Below, in pieces: positions 12,281 to 25,486 of a stretch of 64,000 nucleotides of DNA; within the stretch, counting starts at the first letter, position 1; every line of letters begins with the position of its first letter. The notes under the pieces are model-generated. The model saw only the letters and a program-made list of their open reading frames with translations, did not search any database and was not told the origin of the DNA. The DNA is from Sparassis latifolia (Eukaryota; Basidiomycota; Agaricomycetes; Polyporales; Sparassidaceae): contig CM031558.1 in the NCBI GenBank assembly GCA_018466975.1, forward strand, positions 2,852,001 through 2,916,000, in the 5' to 3' direction. The translations under genes were made by a program, and so were the position numbers.

Positions 12281-15200
12281 GGCAAGAATATATGGGTGAA
12301 CTCCTGCGCAAAAGACAACACCAAACGCGATGCTTCAGAGCTAGGTGCTTCCGGAGCGTCCTGGAGGCCTCTGGAGTAGAGGGAGAAATCTGGCCGCGAG
12401 ACAGAGTGAGCGCGAGTTATAAAACGCGCACCCGGTGCACTCTGGCAACTGCCATAAATAGGCGCCCGATCCCCTGGCGATCGATTGAGATCTTGATCTA
12501 ACACAAACTGAAATTATTACCTTTTTTATTTTTGGCTTATAATAATACTTAGCCTCACGCGTTTATGCCAACGTCGGTCCCTGAATCCGTCCGTTGGCAG
12601 CTGCGGGTACAGAGCTGATGGACCAACTCTCGACCGTCACGACCTTGTTTTGACATTGTTTCACCCGTTCTTGGGTATTTTCTCCGTATCGCATCAATCG
12701 CGGCGCCGCGTCAGGCGGAAAGCTGCCTGTGGCTGTTCACTTCGTAGTGTATCACCCATTCATTCTCTTTCGGGGATTCACAATTTAGCTCGCCGCTGTC
12801 CTTCCGGTCAAGAAGTCGGGGGTGCGTACATGACTTTTTTTGAACATTAACGAGTTCTTGCGAAGTTGGAACGCCGCTTTACCACCCCTAACTTGGGGCC
12901 TGTTCGGTTGCTCGGTGTGGGCACCGGGCTCGGTTTGTGCTGGTGGGATTTGGGCCTCGGAACCGGACTCAAAACCCCGGTCTTGCGTTTTGGCAGACAC
13001 ACCGGACACCGGGCTACCGAGGGGGCCCTTGCTGTCCTATCTGTATTACCTCACGCAAAGGTACTTGATCTTTACTCTTTTGTTTGTACCCTCCCTTTCC
13101 GACTCCAACTCAACTCCGTACGCTGATTGCTATTCTAGGACGCATGTGTGCGGCAACCGTCGCATCTTTGGATGACTCCAATTTGTCGAGTCGCGACGCT
13201 GCGGTGCCTCAAACGTTGCTATCAATGGTTTCCTTCACCCACCGATTTATGATTTGGATTCGTTCCAAATCCTACGGGAAGGCGTCCATTGTGACGAATT
13301 GAACGCAGTTAAAATCAGCGTTTAGTGGGAAGCTCATTCGTATTAATGCGCTTCTGTCATGTACTGACCACAGCTTGCATCGCAGTGGATAATCAGCAGC
13401 ACGAACCAGTGGGTAACTCGGACTTGACAAAGAGTGTGGTCGTTAACGTCTGCTGGATGAGTTGAACTCGCGGACACCTAGAACTCGCCGTTCGGCAGGA
13501 TATTTGAGCTTCACTGTCTGCCATGCGGTATCCGGGTCAATCCACCCTTGTGGATCTCGCCATCAAGACATCCTCTGCCCACTTCGTTTGGTATGGGTCA
13601 GTGATGGAAGATAGAACCACGTAAGGAGGTGATGCTGTTTCCCGAGTGTCTACCATCTATCACTTCAATCTTTATGACTCCGTTGAACGTTCGTCATTGC
13701 ACCTCATGGAACCCTGACCTTGTTTTCCCTCAGTGATCGTGTTCCTCGATTTGTCAGCGCGAGCTTCTCTTGGTGTTCGTGTTTCGCTCTACTGAATGGA
13801 TTGTGGTACAACTCGATATTTCCTGCTCCTGTGTGCACCCACACCCGTGACGTACCTGTCGTTCTCTCACTCCCTCGGGCAGTTGATCCGCACCGAACCT
13901 CTGTCGGCTCCGCCTGATGACCCTGATTCCTCCCAACCCAGCCCACGCTCAACACATTCTTCCTCTCTCGCGTATGATCGCGATGTGTAGGGAGCAAGCT
14001 TTTAAGCACGATAGGGTCAGCTCGGAGTGCTGTGCTACACTGATAACAGATCCGTTCGCCTTGGCTTGCACTGACCTGGACTGGAGCTTGACCGCGCGAA
14101 GAGATAGTCTGCGGCGCGACTCCAATCTGCAGTTTGCCGTCCGTCCGCCGCCCGCGGGACTCGCCATCTTGCGTCGGCGACCCTTCAAGATGGTAGACAT
14201 TCCAGGATATCAGCACGATCGCGCCACGATCGCGCCACATGTGTGCCACCATCTATCTCGGATTTCACTGCACCACCCCGAGCAGCTTGAGTGTCACGAT
14301 CAGCCCCTTGCGCTCCTCTGTGAGCGCTTCGCTCAGGTTGGATGCGTAGCGCGCTTCACTTGTATATCGTGGGTTGGTATCGGGTGGCGCATTAATTCGT
14401 GCGCGGCAATGCGCGATTCTGCGAGGTAAGTACATACGATATACTCATTGAATTGGGAATCTAATTCCAATATGCCGGCGCTGAAGACATCTGAGCCTTT
14501 GCGAAAGAGGACCACTGAACTGATCTGCATCATTCGCCCGCGTCACATCTTCACATCCTACATCATTTTACTGCGGCGGCCTCCGTTGCGTCGACTCACG
14601 GACGTCAGTCCGCGACAGCGATGCTCGGAATATTACCCCGCACGACCGACCGCACGCGTCTGCTCACCCCTGGATTGCCCCTATCCGTATCCGCACCATA
14701 AGGGGACTGGTCCTTCGTGATCCACCCTCCGAAGACCGCCGTTCATACTAAGTACCTGAGGCGTCGTGGGCGGCTTTTTGCTGCGTGCGTGCACTGTGCC
14801 GATGTTGTACACACATCGGTCTGTTACCACCGCCAGCCCGACGAGTACATAAGGCCTGCGGACTGCTCTAGCAGTTCTGCCGTCTTCATCTTTGCGTGGT
14901 CCTCGGAACTGTTGTAGGATACACGTTGTGATGTACACATACGGGACTAGTTTTGAACCTTGGCGCCGGGGTGACGCTTTGATGCATTTGGCTGCAGACT
15001 CTGGAGCGAGGCGCGCGCTGGAATGTCATCAGGTATTAATGAGATGCAGACATAGTTCTGCCTACCATGCATTTTGTAATCCTCGTACTTCTTCAATACT
15101 CTATGTAATAAGCCGAGCCCCGAGGTAGCGGCCGACGCTTTCACGCTAGATTATAATTGGCGGCGGAAGTGCTCTGCTACTTAATTGCTTATCAAGTACA

Positions 15201-16597
15201 CGACACGAGGTACTACACTGAATGTCAGTGTGGTAGACGGGATCATATATGACGTGCGAAGTTCAGTATACTTCTATCAGAGCAGGGGTCAACTAAGTCT
15301 TGAATTCATCGAGTGCAACATGTCGAAAAATGGCAAGAACGAAATATGTCTCAGAGCAAATCAACTCTAAACAACACGACCCTCGTGATGTGGAGATTAG
15401 AACTTGTCCTCGAGGTCCCATCATCCCGTCATTGCACCAGTGCGCGATTCCAGAAGTTCGCACCTGCTATCCCGACGCACACCGGAGACACCACGCCGCC
15501 GGTACAGGCGTCGTGGGCGTCATGGCCTAGCTGAGACCCGTAGGCGCGCGGCGCGCGCCACACTAAACTGGGATCTTCCAGTGGCGCCGACGATCACTCG
15601 TCTCAGCCATTCAAGGTCGAATGCCCGGCGAGGCGCGCGCATGTATGTGCAAGTACGGACCCCGAGTCGAATGGCGCCGCGGGTAGCCAAGTCAGGATGA
15701 AGACGTTATGCCAAGCACCAGCTGCAATTCCCGGTCAGCAAACAGCAGTCCCCAGCGTCTGGATTATATTAGAGACCAGACCGAACAAAATGTCCAGCAG
15801 AGGCGCCGTACAATCCATTTGTACTCCGCATTCCGACACAGACCCGGCTGTCTTTTGTCCGTCCTCCAGTCAACCACTAAGAATTAGTTCTCCACGTCTC
15901 TGATGCATCCGCACATTGCAAGGGCGCCACGCGGACCGAGCGTCGTCTCCAAGCGGGAGATCGAAGCAACTACATGGGGCCTCATCATTATGGGCCGCGC
16001 CCATGGTGACCAACCAGGATGTCCCCGAGACATCGAGCTCGAAAGTTCTGTGAGGCGTGCCAGCGAATACATGTTCATATGTTCATCTGCACGGTCATGA
16101 ACTGAGTCAAAATGTTGCGGGCAAATCGAAGTATGACATCGCATTTGAAGCAGACTTTTAACCCTGCAAGCAACCTGCACCCGCAGTAATTGGCGGCCGC
16201 GAGGAGGATATTGGATTTTCTGCGTTGAGACACAACACAGAGACTTGCCACCCCCCTCGTTCCGTGAGCATTACAAATGGATCTTAAAACTCCATCAGCC
16301 GGGCTCTCAGCATGGGTTTCTCTGAGCACAAGGACGCACCACCAATGGGACCCGAGCGGACGGTAATGAACTAGGCCTCCTTCCATTCAATGCGCACTAC
16401 AAATTAGGCTCCCCACACCGTCCAGGCTTCAATGCTAGCAGCGCGGCAACCCACCGGACTGATGCACGTAGTACCAGAGCACGAAGGGGCCCGGGATTCC
16501 AAGGGTGAAATGGACAAACATATCCGGTTCTGTGAGCATGGGAGTGCAGCAGATGGTTCTTCGTTCTTCCGCGCGGTTAACGACAGGCGATCGTCCA

Positions 16598-16669
16598 GGG
16601 CGTGATGGTGGAGTGGGACGGGAAGGATGAAGGGGTAAAATAGGGTGGATGGGACGGGACGGGAGGGCG
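16598..16669 (+). repeat. G-rich tract with nine G-runs
   Basis: Nine runs of three or four G occur in 72 nt on the plus strand, with short loops, for example GGATGGGACGGGACGGGAGG near its right end. Known: this pattern can fold as a G-quadruplex. No gene lies within several kb, so there is no evident regulatory role. Confidence 0.7.
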
Positions 16670-17160
16670 ATCTGTCGTTGTAGCATCCTAGATTCTAGTG
16701 AGAACGTTAGGGACGCGAGGACGAGAGGCACTCGGTGCGCCCTCCACACATGCGCTGGCTACTTTCTACGCATATAGACATCATAGAGTCAAACATATGC
16801 TCCGAGTTACATACGCTCGGTCCGCAAGTGTTTTCCAATACGAAGTAGGCACCGTTCCTGAAGCACTACGCGGACGAATGGCGCGCGAGCGGATGCTACC
16901 GTTGCCCAGCAGGGTCAGGTTGGATTTGCTTATCAAATCGCACCTCGCTCTTCGCCGGGGTCTTTCTGGCGCTCGGCTTCGAGGATCTGTGACGCGGCAC
17001 CACGAGTAGTACTGTAAGTGACCTAGCTCAAGCTTTTGCTCCCGGAAGTATTTCCCGCGGCCATTAGCTTCACCAGCCCAATAGAGGCTATGCTTCGAGC
17101 CTTCAGTAGGTGTCCTTGAATATATTTTGTTCTTGAATGGTGCATGCTGTGTCGTGGTAT

Positions 17161-17640
17161 GCACAGTCCATAGAGGATGTCACCACTTACCCAGGGGTCC
17201 CAGATTGCTCAGTGGTCATCTGGGATATTCAAGAGACAGCAGGGTGTCGACTGGGTTGCTGGGTCTAGTGCATGACTCAGATGGGGGGTGGCACCACACT
17301 ACAGATCCTGGAAGCTTGTTCTCCATGAACTGGGACCTACAGCTTTCTGGCAAATAGATATGAGTTAAACACATCAGTTGAGCCTGGATAAGCTTGTGAA
17401 AATGCACTCCAAGGACACTGGGATTGCTCTAGTCAACTGTAGCAAGTAGGCTTTGCTTTTGCATCCATCAGCATTGGACGTGGCATAGTCTACCCTCAGA
17501 AGGGTGCATCAGAAGACACTGCTGAAGCAAACTGTAATAGATTTTCCATAGTAGCATAACACTTGAGATCCATACATGAATGATATGTCTCTGCATTGTG
17601 AGCAGAAACTCCAATATCAGCAACACCAGTACTTTTGTCA
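17161..17640. other. CpG-depleted block of foreign-looking composition
   Basis: In 480 bp only two CpG dinucleotides were counted (in GTGTCGACTG and TTGGACGTGG), although G and C are not rare, while lines on either side carry several per 60 bp. TG and CA words are abundant. Known: loss of CpG to TpG/CpA is the mark of long-term cytosine methylation, which in basidiomycetes targets transposons. Inferred: an old silenced repeat. No domain could be read in six frames. Confidence 0.6.
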
Positions 17641-20600
17641 CCGAGCTAATGAGTGCTGCCCTGCATACTTAACGCGAGACTCAAGGGGCGGCTGCTGCCG
17701 GACAATATTAAACACACTCGGTCACACGGAAATGTCACGCAGTGCCGCAACCGCCTGAGACCCCGAGGGCATTTCCTTTTTCTAACCTGACCCACCGACT
17801 CTCGGCCACAAGGCACAGCATTGGGCGTAATCCCTCGAGCGGATTCCGTGGCAGCGGGACAGTCGTAGCGAGAGAGCAGATAGATCCAGACCCGGCTGGT
17901 GGGCTCCAATCGATGGCAGTCGCGAGTCCCAGACCATGTTGCACGAGGCAAAGATTTTTTGAGGCGGTACTGTACTTGTGGAGCCATGACATACTCGCTA
18001 CGAGCACGCCAGCCACGGCTACTTGTCAACTAGGGAGATTACATTGACGGCCGCCTGTAATTTGCCCGAAAATCTTGATCCTGGATCATAATGTCAACCG
18101 GCTGCATGGTATTGATCCCTGAGCGTGGATCGCTGGCTGCGGACTGCGACGGTGAAGACGCCACTGAGAGTTTCAGCACCTCCTCTAAGCAGTGGGTATG
18201 GCGATGTGTCATGCGGTATGCTGCGATGCGTTTTCTGCGCTGATCTTCCTCGACACATGCTGCGGGAGTTTCGTCCAAAGATTAAGCCTTAATAGTTTAA
18301 TAGACTCAAAAGGATGAGGGGTTTGGGTAGCGGGTTCACTCTAGTCATCACGGTGTACAGCATTGCGAGCTGTGCACCAGGGATAGCGTCAGGTCACGCA
18401 CTTCTGCGTCTCGTACGATGCGGGGAATGATGTAGATGGCTGTAGGCGAAGGGGGGTTGTACAGGTAACGAGGCTCTTTGTCATCATGGCAGATGGCAGA
18501 TGCTGCATCGACCGCGACTATCTGGACGAGTGGAAGCACGATGCTTCCCCGTTTCTTCAGAAGTGAAGTGAAAACCCAGGAAGTTCGGGAAGAATGGCAG
18601 AGCAGAAAGCCTGAGAGTACACCGCCCAAGAAACGTTGTCTCGAAAGTGCCGTCACTGTAACTGTTCAGTCATCATTGACGGGGTCAGTGGGCTCGTGAC
18701 ACCGGGGATCAATGCGTGCGAACTTGATCCACCATGATAATATTTCTGAGAAATCATTTGGCACTACAGGGACGAGTAAGACCAGAAGCTGGACCCTTCA
18801 AAAGGAGTGGAACGCAATCTATTCAAAGACCTGCCAGGTTTCGGGGGACAATGCCAACGCTGGCGGCGTAACAAGCGCGGCCGGACCAACGCATCAGAAT
18901 GGACGGTGGTCGACTGCTCTGGACGCGCAGACATCAATTTTGGTGTGTCTGCTTCATCACCTATACGACAAATCGGCGGTAAGGAGGAGCCTCGGAGGAC
19001 AGGTGCACGAAAACGAGGAGAATCCCACGTCGGTAAAATAAGGCAGTATTTCAATGATGGGCATCATGATGTACTAGCACGAGGTGATTTAATCCAGCCG
19101 CAGTGTGGCAGGCCGACAGACGTAATTCTCGAAGAATTGTAAGTAAAAGATTTGAGCAAATTAAAGTCGGAAGAATTCACGAACATTATGCGATGGGCCA
19201 ACTCGGACGCCACTGCTTACTAATAGACACGTAGGGTCACGTGCACAGTGACGTCATTTTCGTGTAGGCTACTTGTACTCATACAACGTGTCATATATTA
19301 TCTGAACACACTGGGCGCTGTACCCCATTCGAGCTGCGATTCAATCTAAAGGATATTGCTGGCAAGTCTCCACTTCATGTAGCGCACTTGTCCTTAGTGT
19401 TGCTTACCCAGATATTTCTGACACTTATAGCACACCCCTTAGAAAACTCCATGCAGCTCCTGGTAATTATTCCAGATGATTCCTGCCTGCACTGAGATGT
19501 AATAAACATAGGTTGGTTAGACCGTGAGGCTATGGTACTCTGGCGAATGACTTGTGTTAGCTTCATTCTCCGCGAACGACGGAGACGATAGACCTCTCTA
19601 ACTTAATTCCAAACAAAGACTGATGTCCTGCCATTACGGCCACAGAACGTAGTCGGTGGATGCTTCGGCAACGTGCTTTGTAGATCCGGTAAATGCTGGC
19701 AAACATCTGCGAGCACAAACTCCATAACCATTTCCCCCCGCTTCTGTCGGAGTGGACGGCATCCTTCCGCTATTTCCGAAGGTACCGCCGATCCTAGGAT
19801 TTCTACCAGGGATGATCGCTCGAACCGGAGAGGCCACTATTTCTGGATTGTAACCTCGCCCATATGTCCCGTCTCACTGGTGAGTTCTCCTTTCAGTTCC
19901 TGACAACGTACTGTCAGCTTGTTACATCGGCAAGCTCAACTTCGTGCAGACTCTGATTCGCGGCAACGCATCAAACGGTCTTTTCTTTGTCGTTTCACCA
20001 CTTCGCCCCCGCCTTGCGCGTATGTGGTGACCACTCTGGCTACTTATCCTATTTTCCTCTCCCTTGTGCTTACTGCTGCAGACCATGGGCCCCACAGATA
20101 GCTAGGCACGAAGACAATCTCGATTAAATGGACGTGAAGTTCTCTGGATTGTCTGCATTGCTTTTTCCGTTCTTCTGAAGCTGGGCGAGTACTTCACTAG
20201 GGCTAGAATGCCAACCCTGCACTGCTAATCAATGTGCGTTATATGCACTGATGCACTGGAATGACACTGCAGACTTAGTCCAGACTTATTCAACGTGGTT
20301 ACATCCTACCCTCAGAGTTATGTCGCCCGTGCAAAAGATACAATAGCCGCCGCATCTGCGACTTCAAATGGGGACAGCGTGGTCAAATTCGCCGGTAACC
20401 ATTTCCTTTGCAACATCTGGCCCATGCAAGATTGGTGTCGCAAGGCATGCTCTAAGGCCATCACGGCATCTACCAGAAGATATAGTCCACTACCTCCCCA
20501 TACAGCGTCTCTACAAATCTTTCAGGGGCAAGACTCTTTGGTTCTATTGTCGCACCATCTTTGAGCTTGGAACTCACATATCAAAATAGTTTCGGACAGC

Positions 20601-20689
20601 GGCTTCGACCTCCGGAGGCTACTTCCAATGCAAGGCAGCGCCGACGAATCTCTTGAAGCGATTACCCTTCGGCCTTCGCGAATGAGATA

Positions 20690-21301
20690 CCTGCCATCAT
20701 TGCGCCCCCATCTATTGGTGAGCCTACGTTAATGGTAATATACAACGGACATAACATCGTCCAAGATGCTGAACTCCGGGCACATGTCCCACAGAGATTA
20801 GCACAATTCTTCCCGCTCGGGATGCAGCCGCCCGCCTCCAGGCGGTCAATGTCAAAGGTACATTTTCTCGTATGTGCTTTTGCGTTGTCAAGATGAATGA
20901 ATTTGTATTTGCCTTCGTGAAATAGAGAGAACGCGTTGGATGTCGACGTCCTTGTGATGCAATCTGGTTTAGTGTGTCTACGTAAGTTTTCTGAAGTTTT
21001 CTGACCTGGCAAAGTAGACATGAGATCTCAGGCATGGAACCCAACGCGATATCGCAAACACACCTGTTCTTGACAGGCAGACTCTCGAGTTCGCCATTAC
21101 TGCGCGGCCGTCCAGATGTTCTCCGCAATATTCGAGTAAGAGGCAGACGGCCTGCCCGCCGCTACTAGTTGTGCCTCGGTAGGGCCTGTGAAATCTTGGT
21201 ACAACCTTTCCTTGCCAGGGTTTCAACTGGTCACAATAGCACTCTGCTTCTCGTAGAAAATCGGACTCGGAGACGGTGCTCTCGCGCAATATTTCAACCA
21301 C
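20690..21301 (-). pseudogene. Decayed kinase-like gene
   Basis: Seen: minus-strand pieces match the gene at 6440-7463. REAECYCDQLKPWQGKVVPRF aligns in part with KEAQHYRNELATLQGDAVPRF, LLLEYCGEHLDG with LILEDGGDCLNE, LPVKNR with LPMENR, and EGKYKFIHLDNAKAH with NGRYKFVDFHLAIEH. The pieces lie in different frames, and the catalytic-loop segment was not found. Inferred: a frameshifted, shortened relative of that pseudokinase gene, not expressed as a full protein. Confidence 0.6.
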
Positions 21302-24300
21302 ACGTCATGATCACCTGGCGGATAGTAATCGTCCCATATCTCGTCCGCTTGAAGTGCGATAGCGAGACAGCGCCTTCGCGATCGGTAGTAAGTTCCTGAC
21401 TATCGAGGCTCGAACGGCATTCTCGGGAAAAAGTGAGAAACAGGGTTGCCTTTTATTCCAGTACATAGTCTCTAGAAGATGAAGACCTGTCAAGTATATG
21501 TATATGGCTGCGGCGCCGCTACCAACACGTCGTTGACGTGTTCCTCCTGCCACGCGCCTACTACCAGACGCGTATGGTCACATCGTGACGCAACGCGTAC
21601 CAAGTCACACTCCAAACAGACACCAGGTGCGACCGCTGGTATATAACTTGATGAATCTGGTACATCATTTCATCACAACTACTGTCAGCATGTTTGTGCA
21701 GCTCTGTGTCTCGGTATCGTCCCCAACGCTGTGACGGCTGTCACGACTCGTGGACTCCTGGGTAGTACAAAAATATAGGTTTTGTCGTTCCACTGGTGGC
21801 TTGCACGGAGACACTGGGAATTTGTAAGAACAGGCGTGTGTTCGACGTACATCAGACATGGTGATAACTTTTTCTCGAATACTGCCTGTGCCATGCACGG
21901 CCTGGGCTCTTGGTACCTTCAGAGGAAGAGATGGGATGATCGTTGAGGAAGAATTGCTACAAGAATTTGTCGCTGCAGCTTACGCCGTGCTCTTGCATCG
22001 GAGAATTTGCATTGATCTGGTTTGACCTTTATCAGGCCCTGTAAGGCCTTACAAGCCTTGCCAGACGTGAAAGATGCACCAGGCTGGTAGATGACCTGAT
22101 AAGCAGTAGTAAAACTATCTACTGATTTTCCAGAGCTACAAGGCTGGCAATTTTTCACCAATCTGGTACATATGATGGATGCTTGTGAGCTCGAGTACGG
22201 CCACATGCACCGCCACCACAAATAGAAAACACCAAATATATTTCGGTAGAGTCGTACATAGCACTCACAAAGAACGCCGAGAGCACTACATTTGCCGAGG
22301 ATCATGACCGGGTATGGATATGCAATACCTGAGGCGTGTTGGCGAGGCGGACAAATGGGTGTATTGGCGATAGCCATGCAGTAGACCCTCGTGTACAAGC
22401 ATGCACGTTCAGCATAGAGGTCGCGACGGGAGACTCACACGGAGTGTCCCAATAGGTGTCGGACGGGTCCGCATATGGTGGCTCAACCCAGTTTGTATCT
22501 TCGCAACGCACGAGAGCGACGAAAACAGCGCCAACCTTGCGCCTTCGGATCCAGCCACACCATTCACACCATCACGAGAATCCGATGCAATGCCTCAAAA
22601 TTATTGGCATTCATGTAGCGTACCATGACTCGCCCGAGCTTCTTCGCCGCGGAGTCCCGGAGACCCTGGAGGTTGCATTACCAGACACATCTAGGCTCCA
22701 TGAGAATAAGGTGCACCACAATATGCACAATCCATGGAAATTTCTGCACACATAACTGTCAGTAAGAAGTCAAATCCCCCAACATTGACATGGTGTACAC
22801 CATGGAGCAAAACCAGCTCGAGGATGACAACAGTATGCATAAGAGTCTCCGCATAGCGACACAGAATTAAAACTGTGGAGCAAACAGCTCGAGAGTTTCA
22901 GAGAAAGATAACGGGGTGCTCCACGGTGAGAGGGAGAGGCAAGGGAGATCGTATCGATATTGATGTTGAAAAGCGAACGTGGACCATGTGCTAGTTTAGG
23001 GCGGGCTGACGAAGACTTCAACTTCGTAATCCGGGATCCGGAAAGCCGATGAAACAAGACTTGTCCAGCCTAACAAGCCATGCGCAAGAACGTCGGAAGT
23101 CTATCAAGACTTACCAGATAGCGCCAAGGATCGTGGAGGTTCGTAAGATGTGACAAGCTATCATCAGCTTCGGTCACAGTGGTGTGACTCTGGTCAGCGC
23201 TACCAGGTAAAACCAGATCACGCCCAATTTCCCGATGTGCTTGGATCTAAGATACGCTTTCTACCTTCTTTCGAGGCGATCTAACACGCCAGATAAAGCT
23301 AATCTCGATATCTCTGTGTATTAGGCACGCGGAGTAGTGATCCCACAGTGGACAATTGTTATCATGTGAATTGCCATCGAAGACCGGAGCCAATGGGGGT
23401 ATGCTCGTACCGCGAAATGCTAAATCCGATTTTGCCTCCGCGCGATCTTGATCGAGGCGATTCCCCCGTGGTATCTCATACGAAGCAAGGTCAAACCCTA
23501 TCGAATGTGAGTGCCAATCCTAGGCCCCACATGTATCCGCATGTTTGCTCTGCAGGACTCATGATTGGTATATCTCGCGGCAGCTACGCGAGTCACTGAT
23601 GCAGTTCATGCAGTAACCCCCATGGGCTTTTGCTCTATGGTGTCTGTCACGCGTGAAGAGGTCCGTTCTCGACTTATCTCCGAACGCGTATCTCATACCC
23701 GCACGCACACTGCGGACCGCCACGCCCGCACATGGTAGCTCGTGGACATGCCAATCAAGCTTTTAAATACATTCCTGTCGAGATTCGTTGAATATCTCGG
23801 CGACCCGGAGAGGAACATTTGCCGGCAGAGTTCACAATAGACAGATTAAAAATTAAACTTAATCATAGCAGTGCTTACTCCGGTCTAAGGGTGGAGAAGC
23901 TCGCTTGGGATGCCGACACGGACAAGCACTATCTATTTCTGGACAGTATGTTCGTGCATATGTCTTGTTCTCTCAATGGTGATTTACTCCATCTGTTCAG
24001 GGTGATGTACCGCAATCACGTTACTTTGTCGTGTTTGCGACCATGCAGCGATCGGCCATCGAGGCTGTCGTTATTGTTGCATAACTGGACGCTAACGATT
24101 CGCCTTGGCGCGAATAACTGGCTCAATACAACTCACGGCGTTGTCCTGCTGATATTTACCGATAAAATACTAGGAAGATGTCTACAGATTGATCCTTGAC
24201 CTGCAAAAGCGCGGCGAGCGCACAAAAAATTGTGTGGACAATCTTTGGCAGCTCTTATTTTAACGATTGTGGATACGTGCGTATGCTGTCTCTCGTTCCG

Positions 24301-24894
24301 CACTGGTTATTCCCCGTCCATTCTTGCCGACACACCATGGTGTTCCACTCTGGCCTATGTTATGATACAGCCACCTGGTATCATTCTCGGGGTACAGCAT
24401 CCGCCGCCATCCTGCAAAGTTGGCAGCATAGGAAACACTTCAGCTGCGTCTGGTCACGTCGAGAACACAGTCGTCCTCATGATGTTCCGGAACTGAAGCA
24501 CCTTCTTCACAACATCTGCAGCGTTAGCAAACCAAGCTACAGTCCACCTCTGGACTACTTGTTCAGACGCTGCCTTTAGCGATCAGTCCAGCAGTCCTGT
24601 ACCCGGTTCGAATGGAGACTAACTCATCGTGTTCATATTTGTAGAAATCAAGAGCACGTGGGGCTTTCGCACTCAGAGAGGTGGTAGGAGTATACTTCTG
24701 AAACTGGGTGAATTTCGTCTACAGCCAAAGCATTCGGAATCCAAAAACCACTTGGGGGCCAAGACAACGGCCGTTCCATCACTGCATGACAACGGAACTG
24801 AAGATCACATTGTAAAATATAGATAACATCAAGTACCGAATTACACCGCGACACGCTCGCTTTACCCCAGTACATCCTACAAGACGAAGTCAAC
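21302..24894. other. Intergenic, no supported gene
   Basis: 3.6 kb of short overlapping frames. Two stretches look slightly more gene-like: 23749-24198 (plus; starts MPIKLLNTFLSRFVEYLGD and later WTLTIRLGANNWLNT) and 24196-24579 (plus), but stops interrupt them and no family was recognised, so they are at most remains of a gene. Confidence 0.45.
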
Positions 24895-25486
24895 TTAGAC
24901 GAACTGCTGGGCCTCAGGGTAGACGGAGATGAATTCTTCCTGGAAGGCCGCACCGCCGTCATGGAGAATGGTCTTCAAGTTGTCGCGCACGGCGGGAGAG
25001 ACAGCATCAGGGTGGATCTTGAGCCAGTGTGCAGCAATCATCGCGCGGCCGTAGTTCTTGTTGGCGAGCCATTCGCTGAGGAGAAGAACATTAGGCGAGA
25101 CCATACGATGAGATAATCAGGGAACGCGCACTCGGGCTCGAAATAATCAAATAGGCCTGAGCCGTCAATGGCAGCCATGAAATCGGCGAGATCGACGGTG
25201 ATCTTGTGCAGCTGCTCCTGGCGGTCCGCAGGACGCTCTGTAGTTGCTAACAGCCTATGACAGGACGCGTCAGAATCGAGTGCACAACGAGGTAAGTAAC
25301 TTAGAATGCGCACTTGTTGAACTCAGACGCGTTGACCATTGCGACAAGCAGCGAGCCCTTCTTGAGGACATTGCCTTCGTGGTTGATCGTAATGTCGGCC
25401 TCAGCGGTGACTTCCTGCGAAGTCGTAAGCTCCCCGTTGTGTGAAATATCGAACTGCTGCTGAATTCTCACCTCGTAAGCGACCAT
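24895..25486 (-). CDS. Small protein of unknown family, member A
   Basis: Seen: exons 25314-25486, 25107-25254 and 24895-25056, introns of 59 and 50 nt, 160 aa. It begins MVAYEVRIQQQFDISHNG and ends EEFISVYPEAQQFV. No signal peptide or membrane segment. The 3' join (FPDYLI to NYGRAMIAAHW) uses a CAAG acceptor; it keeps phase and is backed by similarity to member B at 51.4-52.0 kb: KKGSLLVAMVNASEFNKL versus RKGSFYVGMVNGFAFEKL, GLFDYFEP versus GAFEFFTP, YGRAMI versus EGRALI, and SPAVRDNL versus TPEVQKQI. I do not recognise the family. It is divergent from the hemerythrin-like gene at 26106, with 619 bp between the start codons, so the two may share a promoter region. Confidence 0.65.

Larger units (their letters stand above)
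12281..20689. other. Gene-poor region
   Basis: About 8.4 kb in which no gene could be supported. Open frames are short and occur equally on both strands. The left end (to about 12.5 kb) is the promoter of Zn2Cys6 copy 2. Within it are an 11-bp repeat (CACGATCGCGC, twice near 14214-14235), a G-rich tract at 16598-16669 and a CpG-depleted block at 17161-17640, both listed separately. It is probably old, decayed accessory or transposon DNA, but no transposase or reverse transcriptase motif was read. Confidence 0.5.

Noticed and set aside
13704..14429. Overlapping 170-182-aa frames on both strands
   Set aside because: Mutual shadows with no recognisable motif; no sign of which, if any, is coding.
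24601..24630. Second T-loop-like word (GGTTCGAAT)
   Set aside because: Same reason: no clover-leaf partners upstream.
25057..25106. 31-nt intron ending CTCCTCAG in small protein A
   Set aside because: Too short and out of phase; the 50-nt intron ending CAACAAG keeps phase and fits the similarity to member B.
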